Assembly: GCA_028554795.2 (NCBI GenBank)
Contig: CM068830.1
Location: 45,144,837-45,208,836, forward strand
DNA length: 64,000 nucleotides
Reading direction: 5' to 3'
Source: Sinohyriopsis cumingii
Lineage: Eukaryota > Mollusca > Bivalvia > Unionida > Unionidae
The position numbers and the translations under genes were made by a program. Position 1 is the stretch's first letter. The number at the start of each line of letters is the position of its first letter. Positions 50,101 through 59,349 of this stretch are shown here, piece by piece. The notes beneath the pieces are model-generated. The model searched no databases. It saw nothing but the letters and a program-made list of their open reading frames with translations, and was not told the DNA's origin.

Positions 50101-53100
50101 GAGATGGTAAAAAAATAGAATCAGGATGATTAGTAGTGTAGTAAAGAATCCATATATCAGAATGACATCAAGTATTTTTTCATCAATTTTATCATCAGTT
50201 AATGATACTGCTTAAAAATGTATTGTACTAGATAATATACATTTTTAATTATCCATTTTGCAATACAAATACCAAATGATGGCTTGGAACTAAGTGCCAA
50301 AACGTCTGCAGAAAATACCACCAAGATCAAAATATACATAGGAAGAACCAAACACAAACAGGACAAATTTTTATCCATCTTGCTTTGAGTTTACACAGAT
50401 CAGCCAGTCTCTTATTTTTAATGTCATTTAATTTTTGCACATAGCATGTACATCATTTGGTCATACATCTGTATGATACAAAAGTTTGTCTTTCTCTTCT
50501 TTTGTTGCTCAGTGGTTCTGCCAACTTGAGATCTACACACACTTAATTATGTTGTATGGGGATTCTCTGATGTTCCCTATGAGCATTAATCTGTTAATTG
50601 TTTCTGAATTTAATATGATCCTCCTCCTCGGTGTACAAATATTATTCTGTGCTGTGAACTCCTTTCATTGCCTGCTGTCTGAAATGCATATGCATAACTA
50701 GCTTGAACAAGATACTGTTCTTTATGGTTGTGCAATTTTCAGCATCTCACATGTATGGCCCCATGGGTATTCTCTCTTGGATATCTCTGTCCCAAAAAGA
50801 AACGTTTTGAACAAGAGGTCTCGTTAGGATTTTAAAACTAAGAGTCCATGGCTCCCATTTTGGTAAAAATATGAGTCCCATCAGGAAAAGTTGCAGTCCC
50901 CTCTCAGAAAACTGCCAATTATAAGAACTATTGGTTGCCAGAGAGTTTAATTTCTACATTCTTTAAAACACTGACATAGCTCTTGCTTGTCCATCAGAGT
51001 GAGTCTGAATTTTTTCGATCCAAGGAAGGTCTTATTCAAAGCACTATGCTAGGCATCACACACTTTCTTACACTTCGATAATGTCCCTTTCGAACTATCA
51101 GTTCTAGCAACTTTAGCCCTCTCCTGAATCTCACAATCTTCGTCAGTTTGCCGCTGAACCCCAAAATACTCGTTCAAGTCTATGTCTCAACATGTAATGA
51201 TTCCGAGGTGACGTGCACTGCTTATTCCGTTACACTCGGAAATGAAAACAAGAATGAAAGCTAAAGTTGTTTATTTGATGTACTGTTATAAATGACCACA
51301 TGTACATCTCTGGGTATTTCTGTCTCTGAATTCAAGCACTGTAAATATCAATTGATTTTCCCACCCAGCTGCCAGTCAAAGCCTTTGATCTCGCCGCTTA
51401 GCTATTGCAGCATGTTCTTTATATGTACTCTTATAATGGTGGCAACGGGGGGGGGGGGGGGCCTTTCAACCACTAAATTCTGTCATTGTAAATATCAGCA
51501 CAGCTAACTGATCAACACATTTTCCCACTATGCAGGTGACTGAAGCAGGACTAGCAAGTCTTTGAATTTTACCGCCTTCCTAAATAAAAAAAGTTGACGT
51601 CCAAATACACATGATTATAAGCGTTTTCGAGACCTCTGTCAGTTTTTATTAACATGAACCCTGCCAAAGATCCACTTCCTTGAATCAGTGTTTTGCTGCC
51701 TCTTATGCCAGATTATTCTCTTCCATAATGCTGTATTAGAGTTTAAGTCCAACATTCCCCTAGTCTGCTTGTTTAGACATGGGTATATTTAATAAATATA
51801 ACCGGCATATTGTCCATCCAACACGTACATCGGACTAGCACTCAACATCAATTTTAGGTTCAAAATCTCCATAAAATGCTTGTTCCAGGAACAATGAACA
51901 AATCAAATTTAGTTTAACAGCCATTCATGTCGAACCGAAGTATCCAGATATCTGGATGTCGCATCCAGCACTGTGAGACAGCTGCGGCAGCGTGAATTAC
52001 GTTGCGAAATGCACTTTTAAAGTTAAAGTTAAAAGTTTAATAAAAATTGCATACTGCGCAAAGCACATTTTTTTATATCCGCGGCATTGACGTAATTTGC
52101 CGAACGCGTATCACTGCTTTAAAAGTAAGCGAATTCGTTCAAATTACGTGTACTGGCATCATTTTCTGACCCAATGTTTTATTCACGTTAGACCGCTTGG
52201 AGGGGGGTAGATGCGATATTAAATATATATTCATGTTCTTTTTTTTTCTTTCTGACAACCCCACCAGTGATTTCTCATTTTGTTAACACAACCCACAACA
52301 GAAGTGATTTTCCTAACCAACCTTCCACTGTCAGAATCAAAATAGTTCAAAACACAACCTCCTACAGAAGTTTTTTTGAAGTGCCATCCCTGGGGGGGAT
52401 ATATGTTTTACTGGAACAGCCCTCAGGGGGAATCTAAATAAATCCAAAATTTTGAATAGATGGCTTGAATTTCACAAACACAGACTTAATTTAACAGGAG
52501 ACTTATTATTACTATGATGTGTATGGAAACTAAGCTTAACAAACATGGTGAAACTGAATTGTGACATGGGGAGATAATGGGCAAGAGTTATTGCCCTTGG
52601 TCAATATGTAAGAGATATATGCAACTTTTCATCTATTAGTAGGGTTGGATTCAGGAGGTTGTTGTTGTTGCTGCTGTAGGGTTTTACGCCATTTTTCAGC
52701 ATAAGATAGGCTATACATGGCCGGCCAGTATAAATGGTGGAGGAAGAACCCGGAAAAAGCCCAGAAAGAACCACCAACCCATGAGAAGCTGCTGACAAGC
52801 TTTCTCACATAGCCACATTGGCAGAACCCCGAGACTCGAACCCATGCAGACAGAGGTGAGATGGCAATTATCCATACCAATGAGCACTTCTAACCACTTG
52901 GCCACTCAGGGCCCCGATTCAGTAGGTAGCACGCATATATTCCTTTTTGTTGACGTGATCAGTGAATAAATTCAACAGAGAAATTAATTTGTGTTTCTAT
53001 CCCTATCTCATAGTGAGTAATCATAAATTTGCGACATATGTTGACTGTTTACATTGCTGCCTATTGAAAGCACCATTAATCAATGTGATAATGTGGGTAG

Positions 53101-56100
53101 TCAAATTATTGTCTGACCGTCATCTATACAAACCCCAACTTAAAAGTTTAATATTTTTGTCAGCTTTAAAAAAAAAAAAATCAGTGTCTGGAAATTACTT
53201 GTCTTGATTCATTAAGAAAACAACAATTTCTTTATTTTATGATCAATAATTCTATTTTGTTTCCTATACCTACATAAATGAGAGCTGAGCATATCCATGC
53301 ACAATAAAAATTAGTTATGGACTAAAGCATTTAAACATTTCAACTGAAAGTCTGCATTTAAATATTATGAGTCTATCAAACAATGACACATCTATTCATT
53401 ACTTAGGCAATCTCAACAAAGCAAGCTGCTATTCAACATGCCAAATTAGTTGTGGGATTTATCCACAATGAATCTGTGTACTGGATGTTGCTGAAATACC
53501 TTTCCTTCTTGTATAGGTTAATCTGTAAGATGCCCAAGTGGTGATTCTTTCATATCCACTGGATTTGGAACAGCAGTTTTTGAAACTAAACTTGAGGCCA
53601 ATAAGATTTATGTGTACTTGACAAACATTTAAGTTTTACTGCCTTGACAGCCTCATTTCACACTTCTGAAGATTCTAAAATTTCATCCATTGTTCCTGAA
53701 ATTTTCAATATGCACTAGACAATAAACATTAATACTTTCATGTGGTGAGCCTCAACATAAAATACTTTAATTTTATATCATGTGCTATTGCTAACAAGTA
53801 GGCTGTGGTTATCTCTGTTCTTTCATATTAAATCTTTATTACAATAATCTAAGTTACAACTCGATGTCAATATTCTGATGAGCCAAGTCATCTTACCTTC
53901 ATAGGTTCCTCTGGGTGCCAGCATACACTCATACCAGGGGCTCCCAGAATAAAACACAGTGCCTGATCCCCTTCTGGGCCCCAAAGTCGACAAGTCATAT
54001 CATCTCCAGTGCTAGCTAACTGCTCTCCACCCATGGGATCAAAGACCAAGGAATTTATATACCCAGTGTGTCCTTTAATGATCTGATAAAAAAAAATGAA
54101 AGAAAACAAATATTCCTAAAACCTTTCAAAATCTTAAAACATTTCCTGCAGCTATCCTAGTGATGCCCATAAATATAACAAAGTTACAATCAAACAATGA
54201 AAATCCTCTAAGCTGGACTTAACTTTCATCAAATTAAGGCTGTGGGTAACAACGATAATGCTAACAACTAAATCAACAAAAGTTCCTTGAAGTGACTGAC
54301 ATTCTACTAGTTGAAAAGACATTCAAGGAATCCAAGATAAAGCCCCTTCTTCATTATAACCACTAAGCGCTGAAACCATCTCTGATATTCTTGGATTACC
54401 AATATCTTCATGGCTTATCTAAGTAGGTGGCACAGCAATAAAAAGAATTTCAAGAGGGCCATTGAAGCAGCCATACTGGATGTAACATTGGGACTATTTT
54501 CATTCAGGATTCTAATTTATTCAGAAAGGACAATATGTAGACAGACATATTTCTTTCTCAATGCCAGTACAATGATGAAATGGAATACAAAGAAAGATTT
54601 GCCTTTATAAATAAATTAAAATTTCTGACAATAACGAGAATGATGTTTCAACAAAAAAGTAACTATTTTTTTAAAATAAATATTATACTCTTTACATTAT
54701 ACAGACAGAGAAAGAAATTATACTTTAAGTTTCATGGTTTTTATTTTTTTTTTATTTTCTAATTATCGTATATTGTGTGGACCATAAGGTCAGTTATTAT
54801 TGTTGTGTTATTGTATTATAACTATTATTTTCATCACAAATTTGAATCTTTGAATTATATAAATATTATCTGAGCAAGAAGAGTAAAATGACCAATTGTA
54901 TTTGGTTTAGATTCTCTCAAGATGAACCTATCAAGGAAACCAGGACAGATGAGATGGCAACAGTCCCAAAATCTATAAACTATAATAAAGAAGAATTCTA
55001 GCTTTCAGTTACATATTGTTTGAAAAAGTTTACAGTTTTGAGAAATAAATGATGTTGTTTCAAAGTTACTTATTTTGTCTCTTTTTTATTGGTTACTATA
55101 TGACATCCATTCAAACATTAAGTGCCCTGATTTTTAAACATTGTCTGTGCTCAAAGTGCCCTTGTCAGCACCCCTGTCATTTGAAATCCTAGCTAGAACA
55201 ATGTATAACCAACAGTACATTGTTAAAACCACATCCAAAAAAAAATCCATTTAAAACCAATTAGTCACCATAAGAAGTCTTCTGGTAAAAACCTCATATC
55301 AATAAAATTTCAGTTTGGGAGAAATGGCAATAACATGGTTTTCAATATGGCTGCTAAAGCAACCAAACAAAATATATGAGCAGCAACCAAAAACAAGATG
55401 TTCAAGAGGGCTACCATGGCAACCATACATGAGATCAGACAAGAACCATGATTTTCATTCAGAACCAACCATCCATAATAAAAAGCAATCTGGTTAAAAT
55501 CAGATCTCCACTGTCCTACGTGAAGATCTAATGACAACCACTTATGGGTCATGTTCTGGTGACCTTTAAATTAGCCAACAGAAATGCATATTTTAAAAAT
55601 CTGAAGGCGAAATAAATTGTTTGGAACACATTGATGTTCTTCATCCGTGGTGCTCTTTCTCCAAATACATAGATATAAGACTGCATCTAATTGTTTGATA
55701 AAATGAGTGATTATGGTAATAACATAGGTTACCAGAACATGACCCGAGTGGTTGCAGTCAGATCTTCATGTATAACAGCAAAGATCTGATTTAAATCAGA
55801 TTGAATAAAAAGTCTTTAGTGACAACCCCATGTGAATATAATTTTCCGTTTAGAAGGAACAGCAGTAACAAAACTTTTAAGATGGCTGCTATTGCTTTCA
55901 ATACTGAACATCAGATCAACAAAATTTTCATTCAGGACCAACTAGACAGTCGACAGCCCATGTCTATGTAACCACCTGATCTTGGGATGAATGTGCGTGT
56001 CAAGTTTCATGGCAATCTTCTAAGTAATTCAGTACAACTAGTGAAATCAAACATAGAAAGATGATGGATGGACAGTGGATGATGGATATAGTGTGCCCGC

Positions 56101-58725
56101 CAAAGCTCTTCACATCTACAGGCAATACAGCTAAAAATACTTTATAATACATACTGATAACTCAAACATGGTTTTCTAGCAACCTAAGTCATCTGCATAA
56201 TGTACTGGACCTGCATTAATTTCAGAATTAGACCGATGACAGTGTTACACTTATGAACAAATAATGACAACATGAATAAATCTTCCAGTCACAAATTTCA
56301 TCAATGGCTTAGCATCTGTACCTTATCTGAGTCATTTCCTTTCATGTCTGTGCAAAATATTTTTATCTGTTTATCACTTCCGGCTACTGCAAATCTGAAA
56401 AGACAAACCAAAAGTTCACAACTCATTGTCATCTGTGACAACTAAAACTACAGGTACTTATTTTGTTTCAATCTCTTTATTTTAAATTAATATATATAAA
56501 AAACTGATTTAAGCATCCTCTCCTATAAGTGACCACCAATCTTAATAATACCAAAAACATTTGCCTGTCTAGCTATAACCCTTAATAACTAGGATGACTT
56601 AAGACTTTGTCTTTTCCACTTCAAAATGATTTGCAATGGTGGTGGGGGGGTATTCAATTATTGTTATTATAACCTGTGTATAACACTGAAAGTGCCAGTT
56701 AGAAGCATTTTCATTTGTTCACCTTAGTGCCTCTGTTGCATATTTAATTTAATGATTCAATCCTTTATTTATTTATAGCATTGGTGACTTAGGTTTTGGC
56801 TTTTGGCACTAAAAAAATATACTAAATAAGAGTGTGTGTGCGTGTGATTTGGAATTTTAATGTAGCTTTAACAATTTTCAAGTCATTTCACTACGATGTC
56901 TGCTGTGTGGCAGATTTTAGTAATGTGTAGCACTGGGGCATCACTTATGCCCTCACTGCAGTGAAAACAAAAACCAGCAAATTATTGAAATATTTTTTTT
57001 AATTCGTATACTTACATACAAATTAGATTATCTACATATGCATATAGATTTAGCTTAAAATTTCATTTGTCTAAGTCAGATTTTGTGCCATCATGCTTTC
57101 ACCAGAGACATCTAAGTCTAAAAATTTTTATTTTAAAAACAAAAATATTCTACAATGGTATGAATATCAATTAGGTTATTGACCTATCCATATGACCATG
57201 CTTATTAAATTTCATTTGTCTAAGTGAGATTTTGTGCCATCATGCTCACATAGTTTTCACCAGAGAGATCTAAGTCTAAAAAAATGCATTTTAAAAACAA
57301 AAACATTCTACAATGGTATGAATATTAATTAGGTTATTGACCTATCCATACAACCAAGCCTAATAAATTTCATTTATCAATATAGTGTTTTTTCCACAAC
57401 AGTGCTAAGGTGTAAAATTTTTAACTTATGATACATTCTGTGACAAGGAGCATTTGCTTTTACATTTCATTTAATAAACCCTCATTTCTTGTGTAAACAT
57501 AAATATGGATCATTGAGTGGTGATCTACTGACTTGACCACTCAGTTTAATTGTTTTTGAGACGGCCTCAACCAAATAAACCTTTTAGTACTGATAATTTC
57601 TCAGCCTATGAAATGTACTGCTATTGTATGCATCAGTGCATTACACTTTACTAGGAAAAATACCCTGCAATCTGTACTGACCCATTTATTGGGGTTTGTA
57701 ACAACAGAAGACTTAAGACTAACAAATAATTGAAACCTTAACCAACACTTTGAGCTGCAGAATCTATGCCTCTTAATGCTGAGCACCTAGCGAGGCAGAG
57801 TTAGTGCCATTTTTTAAAGTCTTTAGTATGACTCAGCTGGGCTTCGAACCCACGACCTCACGCATCTGAGGCGGACACTCTAACCACTAGGCCACTGAAG
57901 CAGTATAAGAGAGAAGAATGGCTCAGAAAATGAATACTTTGTAAATACCATATGTACTCATTTTTAAGATCCAAATGCAAACTGTGCAGACCTGGATCCC
58001 TCATTGCATAATGCACTGGCAAACCTGGGTCAATGCAAATTTGTTTGACTAATCAGTAGAACAAACAACATAAAAACTGACCTGTCTGCACATTATGCTT
58101 GCAGCTAGACTCGACTTAAAAGCAAGTTCAAACAGTTTCCTGTTTTTTAAACTGGTCTGTCCAGAAAATAAATAATAAAGTCAATGCAAAACCAGTAACC
58201 CAGAGAATGATAGTGACAATTTGAAGAACAATATATATGATTGTTACTGGCAATATGATGACAGTCAAATTTACAGTTACTGCTAGCATTTTCTGGTTCG
58301 AACCAGAAAATTCTGTTACAATAAAATTAATGTTGTCGTAATGATCACTAACTGTATATGGGTAAAAATATATTAAGTAAAAACAGAATTTCTAAGCTGT
58401 GGATCCATTGTCTGTGTTCCTAGCTTTTGAAACCCATTCACTTTAAAGTCTGCCTAGAATTTTTTTCAAAAATAAAGGCACATGGCAATTCATCATTTCA
58501 AAGGTTTTGTTTAGCAACATTTAAAATCATCAACTGTTTTCATTTTTAAAAAAAGGCTATCATATTTCAAAATCTTCAATGAAAAATTATGTAACTATAC
58601 TTTAGAACCCTTGGAACTGCATTCATTGTTGACTTGGGACTCCATGCTATTGCAGTAACTCTGCTGCCATTTTCAAAATCACAAATCAGCTTATAGTCAA
58701 AATCCTCCACATCCTCCTCTTCATC
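35266..58725 (-). CDS. NUP37: Nucleoporin Nup37, exons 2(?)-7(?), N-terminus missing
   Basis: Nup37 is a seven-bladed WD40 propeller that docks on Nup160 in the Nup107-160 (Y) complex of the nuclear pore and, with that complex, at kinetochores. Six exons are read on the minus strand: 58725-58601, 56394-56322, 54082-53897, 43927-43743, 37970-37835 and 35382-35266. They sum to 822 nt (273 codons plus TAA). Every internal junction is GT-AG and the phases agree. The product follows vertebrate Nup37 from its acidic stretch before the first WD repeat to the C-terminus. Shared anchors include AIAWSP, GHTGYIN, LVFDP, the exact PGMSVCWHPEE, WFVFD, and SWH followed by VGGDQK near the end. Vertebrate Nup37 is about 326 residues, so roughly 50 N-terminal residues are missing and probably lie past 64,000. 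The exons contain no frameshift or stop. The introns are full of transposable elements. Known: family role. Seen: exon structure. Inferred: functional status. Confidence 0.95.
35441..35756 (-). mobile_element. SINE-B copy 4, NUP37 last intron
   Basis: Full-length minus-strand copy only 58 bp upstream of the NUP37 last coding exon. Flanks TGTGAAGTTGTG (35429-35440) and TGTGAAATTGTG (35757-35768) differ by one base. Confidence 0.93.
36030..37640. repeat. Degenerate about 23-bp minisatellite in the last NUP37 intron
   Basis: Irregular tandem copies of ACTCAAATGATGCTTTATGA plus TCC grade into GAGCCACTCAAATGATGCTA copies towards 37,400. Unit lengths vary, and a SINE-A interrupts at 36515-36750. 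Non-coding. Confidence 0.9.
36515..36750 (+). mobile_element. SINE-A, plus strand, inside an intronic minisatellite
   Basis: A clear plus-strand copy: GTGGCCGAGTGGTCTAAAG head, GGGTTCAAGTCTCGG box B, GTTCTTTCCGGGG body, GTGCTGAAAAATGGCGTTAA and a CAACAACAA tail. The target duplication ACAATCCAGTA lies at 36504-36514 and 36751-36761. It is antisense to NUP37. Confidence 0.92.
37835..37970 (-). CDS. NUP37: NUP37 exon, RHLRWCKCKDNLVATVG blade
   Basis: 136 nt: one nt to finish a Ser codon, then 45 codons. The segment GVRHLRWCKCKDNLVATVG matches vertebrate ACLFRWSTISENLFATTG, and PDGQIKVF closes the blade. The acceptor is TTTCAG before 37970; the donor is GTGAAT from 37834. The exon ends in a Gln triplet (CAACAACAG), a possible polymorphic repeat inside coding sequence. 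Confidence 0.93.
38119..38150. repeat. (TG)n microsatellite
   Basis: About 16 TG units in the NUP37 intron upstream of exon 37835-37970. Confidence 0.97.
38951..39165 (-). mobile_element. Degenerate SINE-A copy
   Basis: Retains AGCTGTACATGTCAGCCAGT, GGTGGAGGAA, GAACCACCAACCCATG, ATACCCACATTGGC and a decayed head near GGGCCCCT. No duplication found. Confidence 0.65.
39997..42800 (-). mobile_element. CR1/L2-like LINE copy 2, internally deleted, within a NUP37 intron
   Basis: Same family as 9009-11877 and in the same orientation as NUP37. It keeps the TAA tail (39997-40015), post-RT domain (40696-40460, LSDLTHVYTPARYLRS), RT fragments (41818-41312, SAPKSCELDPIPTSLLL; 41167-40976, LDLSAAFDTIDHD) and the pre-RT linker (42118-41831). 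It extends further 5' than copy 1: about 42,300-42,165 reads VNFINNQNIDVFFLTE, the start of the endonuclease. Two internal deletions are visible, one removing most of the endonuclease (near 42,085) and one removing the RT GVPQG and YADD blocks (at 40,980). The stretch 42,440-42,800 may be 5' UTR or ORF1; this is uncertain. Confidence 0.85.
40032..40281 (-). mobile_element. SINE-A inserted in the 3' end of LINE copy 2
   Basis: Full-length SINE-A on the minus strand, with a perfect 12-bp duplication GACTTTGTATAG at 40020-40031 and 40282-40293. The duplicated bases are part of the LINE's 3' end, so the SINE is younger than the LINE copy. Confidence 0.93.
42801..43742. other. NUP37 intron, no further feature
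   Basis: AT-rich intronic sequence between LINE copy 2 and the exon at 43743. Confidence 0.55.
43743..43927 (-). CDS. NUP37: NUP37 exon, middle WD blades
   Basis: 61 codons plus 2 nt (AG, completing Ser with the next exon). The translation starts ILVGLKDGVIKMFSL and contains QVPLKEVDW and AGPDWFVFD. These align with vertebrate LMVAEKNGTIRFYDL, QVPLMSAHW and AGNDWLIWD. The acceptor is TTTCCCAG immediately before 43927 and the donor is GT at 43742-43741. It lies between the two longest introns (about 10 kb upstream and 5.8 kb downstream). Confidence 0.94.
44918..45218 (-). mobile_element. SINE-B copy 5, NUP37 intron
   Basis: Full-length, minus strand. Target duplication GTATGGCAAATG (44906-44917) and GTATGACAAATG (45219-45230), one mismatch. 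Confidence 0.92.
45710..45745 (+). repeat. MITE-3 terminus
   Basis: AGGGCTGTTCCAGTAAAACA followed by TATACTCCCC is the inverse of the sequence at 52404-52436. A CCCACAACAGAAG block lies inward of both. The opposite end of this copy was not found. Confidence 0.5.
46906..47290 (+). mobile_element. SINE (family C) with a fourfold-repeated tRNA-like head
   Basis: Four tandem 53-bp units start at 46906, 46959, 47012 and 47065. Each reads like a tRNA 5' half with a good box A (CATGGCAGAGTGGTATAAG). After the fourth unit the sequence continues as a SINE body with GTTGCCAGTTACTTGTGG and AAACTGGCTGCCATATATAG, then a CATCTGAAAATGGTGTAAAG tail resembling the SINE-A 3' end. No target duplication determined. 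Confidence 0.65.
47345..47500 (+). mobile_element. Degenerate SINE-A-like copy
   Basis: Plus strand: GTGCCCAAGTGTACTAAGGT resembles box A, and GGTTGGTGGTCTTTCGGGG followed by TTCTTCCTCCACC matches the SINE-A body. The tail is lost in an A-rich tract. Weakly supported. Confidence 0.5.
47501..52269. other. NUP37 intron, no feature recognised
   Basis: About 4.8 kb of intronic sequence without recognised elements. A slightly more CpG-containing patch at 51.9-52.2 kb has weakly inverted flanks (CTTTTAAAG near 52,010, TTTAAAAGT near 52,120) and may be another decayed MITE. Confidence 0.5.
51447..51461. repeat. Homopolymeric G tract
   Basis: About 15 consecutive G in a NUP37 intron; prone to length errors and quadruplex formation. 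Confidence 0.9.
52270..52436 (-). repeat. MITE-3 fragment
   Basis: Ends in the inverse of AGGGCTGTTCCAGTAAAACA and carries CCCACAACAGAAGTG and CTCCTACAGAAG blocks shared with 45,760-45,860. It is partial; the left limit is approximate. Confidence 0.5.
52659..52915 (-). mobile_element. SINE-A in a NUP37 intron
   Basis: Complete minus-strand copy with head at the right (CACTTGGCCACTCAGGGCCCC) and CAA-type tail at the left. Flanks GATTCAGGAGG (52648-52658) and GATTCAGTAGG (52916-52926) form a duplication with one mismatch. Confidence 0.9.
53897..54082 (-). CDS. NUP37: NUP37 exon, GHTGYIN...PGMSVCWHPEE
   Basis: 62 codons, phase 0 at both ends. It holds a full WD40 unit: the GH dipeptide (KGHTGYIN), LVFDP, GDDMTCRLW as the Asp-Trp strand, and PGMSVCWHPEE, which is identical to the vertebrate protein and the strongest family signature here. 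The acceptor is a T-rich tract ending ATCAG just upstream of 54082; the donor is GTAAGA at 53896-53891. It is conserved and undamaged. Confidence 0.96.
55497..55792. mobile_element. Palindromic element, about 60-bp arms, NUP37 intron
   Basis: Arm 55497-55559 (AAATCAGATCT...GTCATGTTCTGG) and arm 55732-55792 are reverse complements at most positions, including TGAAGATCT, CAACCACT and GGGTCATGTTCTGG. The spacer is about 172 bp. Likely a MITE or snap-back element; no target duplication found. Confidence 0.65.
56322..56394 (-). CDS. NUP37: NUP37 exon, first WD blade (FAVAGSDKQIKIF)
   Basis: 73 nt: one nt completing the Lys codon, then 24 codons. It is too short for ordinary ORF detection and was found by walking between the flanking exons. 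The read FAVAGSDKQIKIFCTDMKGNDSDK corresponds position for position to the vertebrate segment FCTSAADMKIRLFTSD plus the linker. The acceptor is TTTCAG at 56400-56395 and the donor GT at 56321-56320. Its end is phase 0 and fits the next exon, which starts with IIKGHTG. Confidence 0.93.
56832..57903 (-). mobile_element. SINE-B copy 6, split by about 820 bp
   Basis: The tail half lies at 56832-56945 and the head half at 57771-57903, both minus strand and collinear with other copies. The middle of the body is missing, and an unrelated AT-rich stretch holding a near-150-bp direct repeat lies between. ATAAGAG flanks both outer ends (about 56826 and 57904), consistent with one original insertion. 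Confidence 0.85.
57058..57372. repeat. Near-150-bp direct duplication inside split SINE-B
   Basis: TTTCATTTGTCTAAGTxAGA, TTTTGTGCCATCATGCT, ATCTAAGTCTAAAAA and CATTCTACAATGGTATGAAT recur at about 57,060 and 57,209, with a third partial start at 57,367. Function unknown. Confidence 0.85.
57950..58135. mobile_element. MITE-1-like copy in a NUP37 intron
   Basis: Left end TACCATATGTACTCATTTTT matches the left end of the 12,013 copy. The right end, read inverted, gives GAACTTGCTTTTAAGTCGAG. Internal GACCTGGATCC and ACCTGGGTC blocks form a further inverted pair. Confidence 0.6.
58601..58725 (-). CDS. NUP37: NUP37 exon encoding the acidic linker and start of WD repeat 1
   Basis: 41 codons plus 2 nt. 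It begins with an acidic run (DEEEDVEDFDYK) that matches the EEEADVE stretch of vertebrate Nup37 and continues through SRVTAIAWSPKS to RVLK. The acceptor AG is at 58727-58726 and the donor GT at 58600-58599. The last two nt (AA) join the first A of the next exon to complete a Lys codon. The intron next to the acceptor is a pure ATT trinucleotide run on the coding strand rather than a C-rich tract. The reading frame at the 5' end stays open into the intron, so the acceptor is chosen by homology. Confidence 0.93.
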
Positions 58726-58752
58726 CTTAATAATAATAATAATAATAATAAT
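58726..58752. repeat. (TAA)n microsatellite abutting a NUP37 acceptor
   Basis: About 8 TAA units on plus, that is ATT units on the coding strand, directly upstream of the acceptor AG. Confidence 0.95.
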
Positions 58753-59349
58753 CAAAATAACAAGAATAATGATAATTATAACCGAAAAACAAATCAATGC
58801 AACAATAAGATGATGATAATGTTAAATAAGATTTTATATCACAAATATATTTTCCACAATATAAGTTATACTTCTTGGCAATAATACAAGACTTGAGAAT
58901 GTCACTTTTGCAAAACCGATGCTGGCTGCAAAGTCTGAAATTACGTCATCATTACATTACAACATGGCTGATTAGACATCTCTTGTTAACTAAGTATATC
59001 ATAACACAATGAATTTCTGAAAGAGAATTGATGTAAAATGGTTATAGTTAAAATGGCAATATTGCAACCCCCATCTCCTATTAATAACAAGCAGGAAAAA
59101 TGCTTACAGTTTCAATAATCACAAAAAAAAATTCTCTTAAAAATGTCATGAATGCAACAAAAAGTATGAGACCTTGGCAAATCAGGGCATATACAGTTTC
59201 TTAGGAGTAATCTGCAAAATACCCTGGAAAACAAATACTTCTGAGATATCATTAATATAAAGCTCCTTACCAATTTTAGTAGAAATTTAACATCTGGTAA
59301 AAGTTATGCTGATAAATCAAAATGTACAAGTTTATACATCTATAATTTC

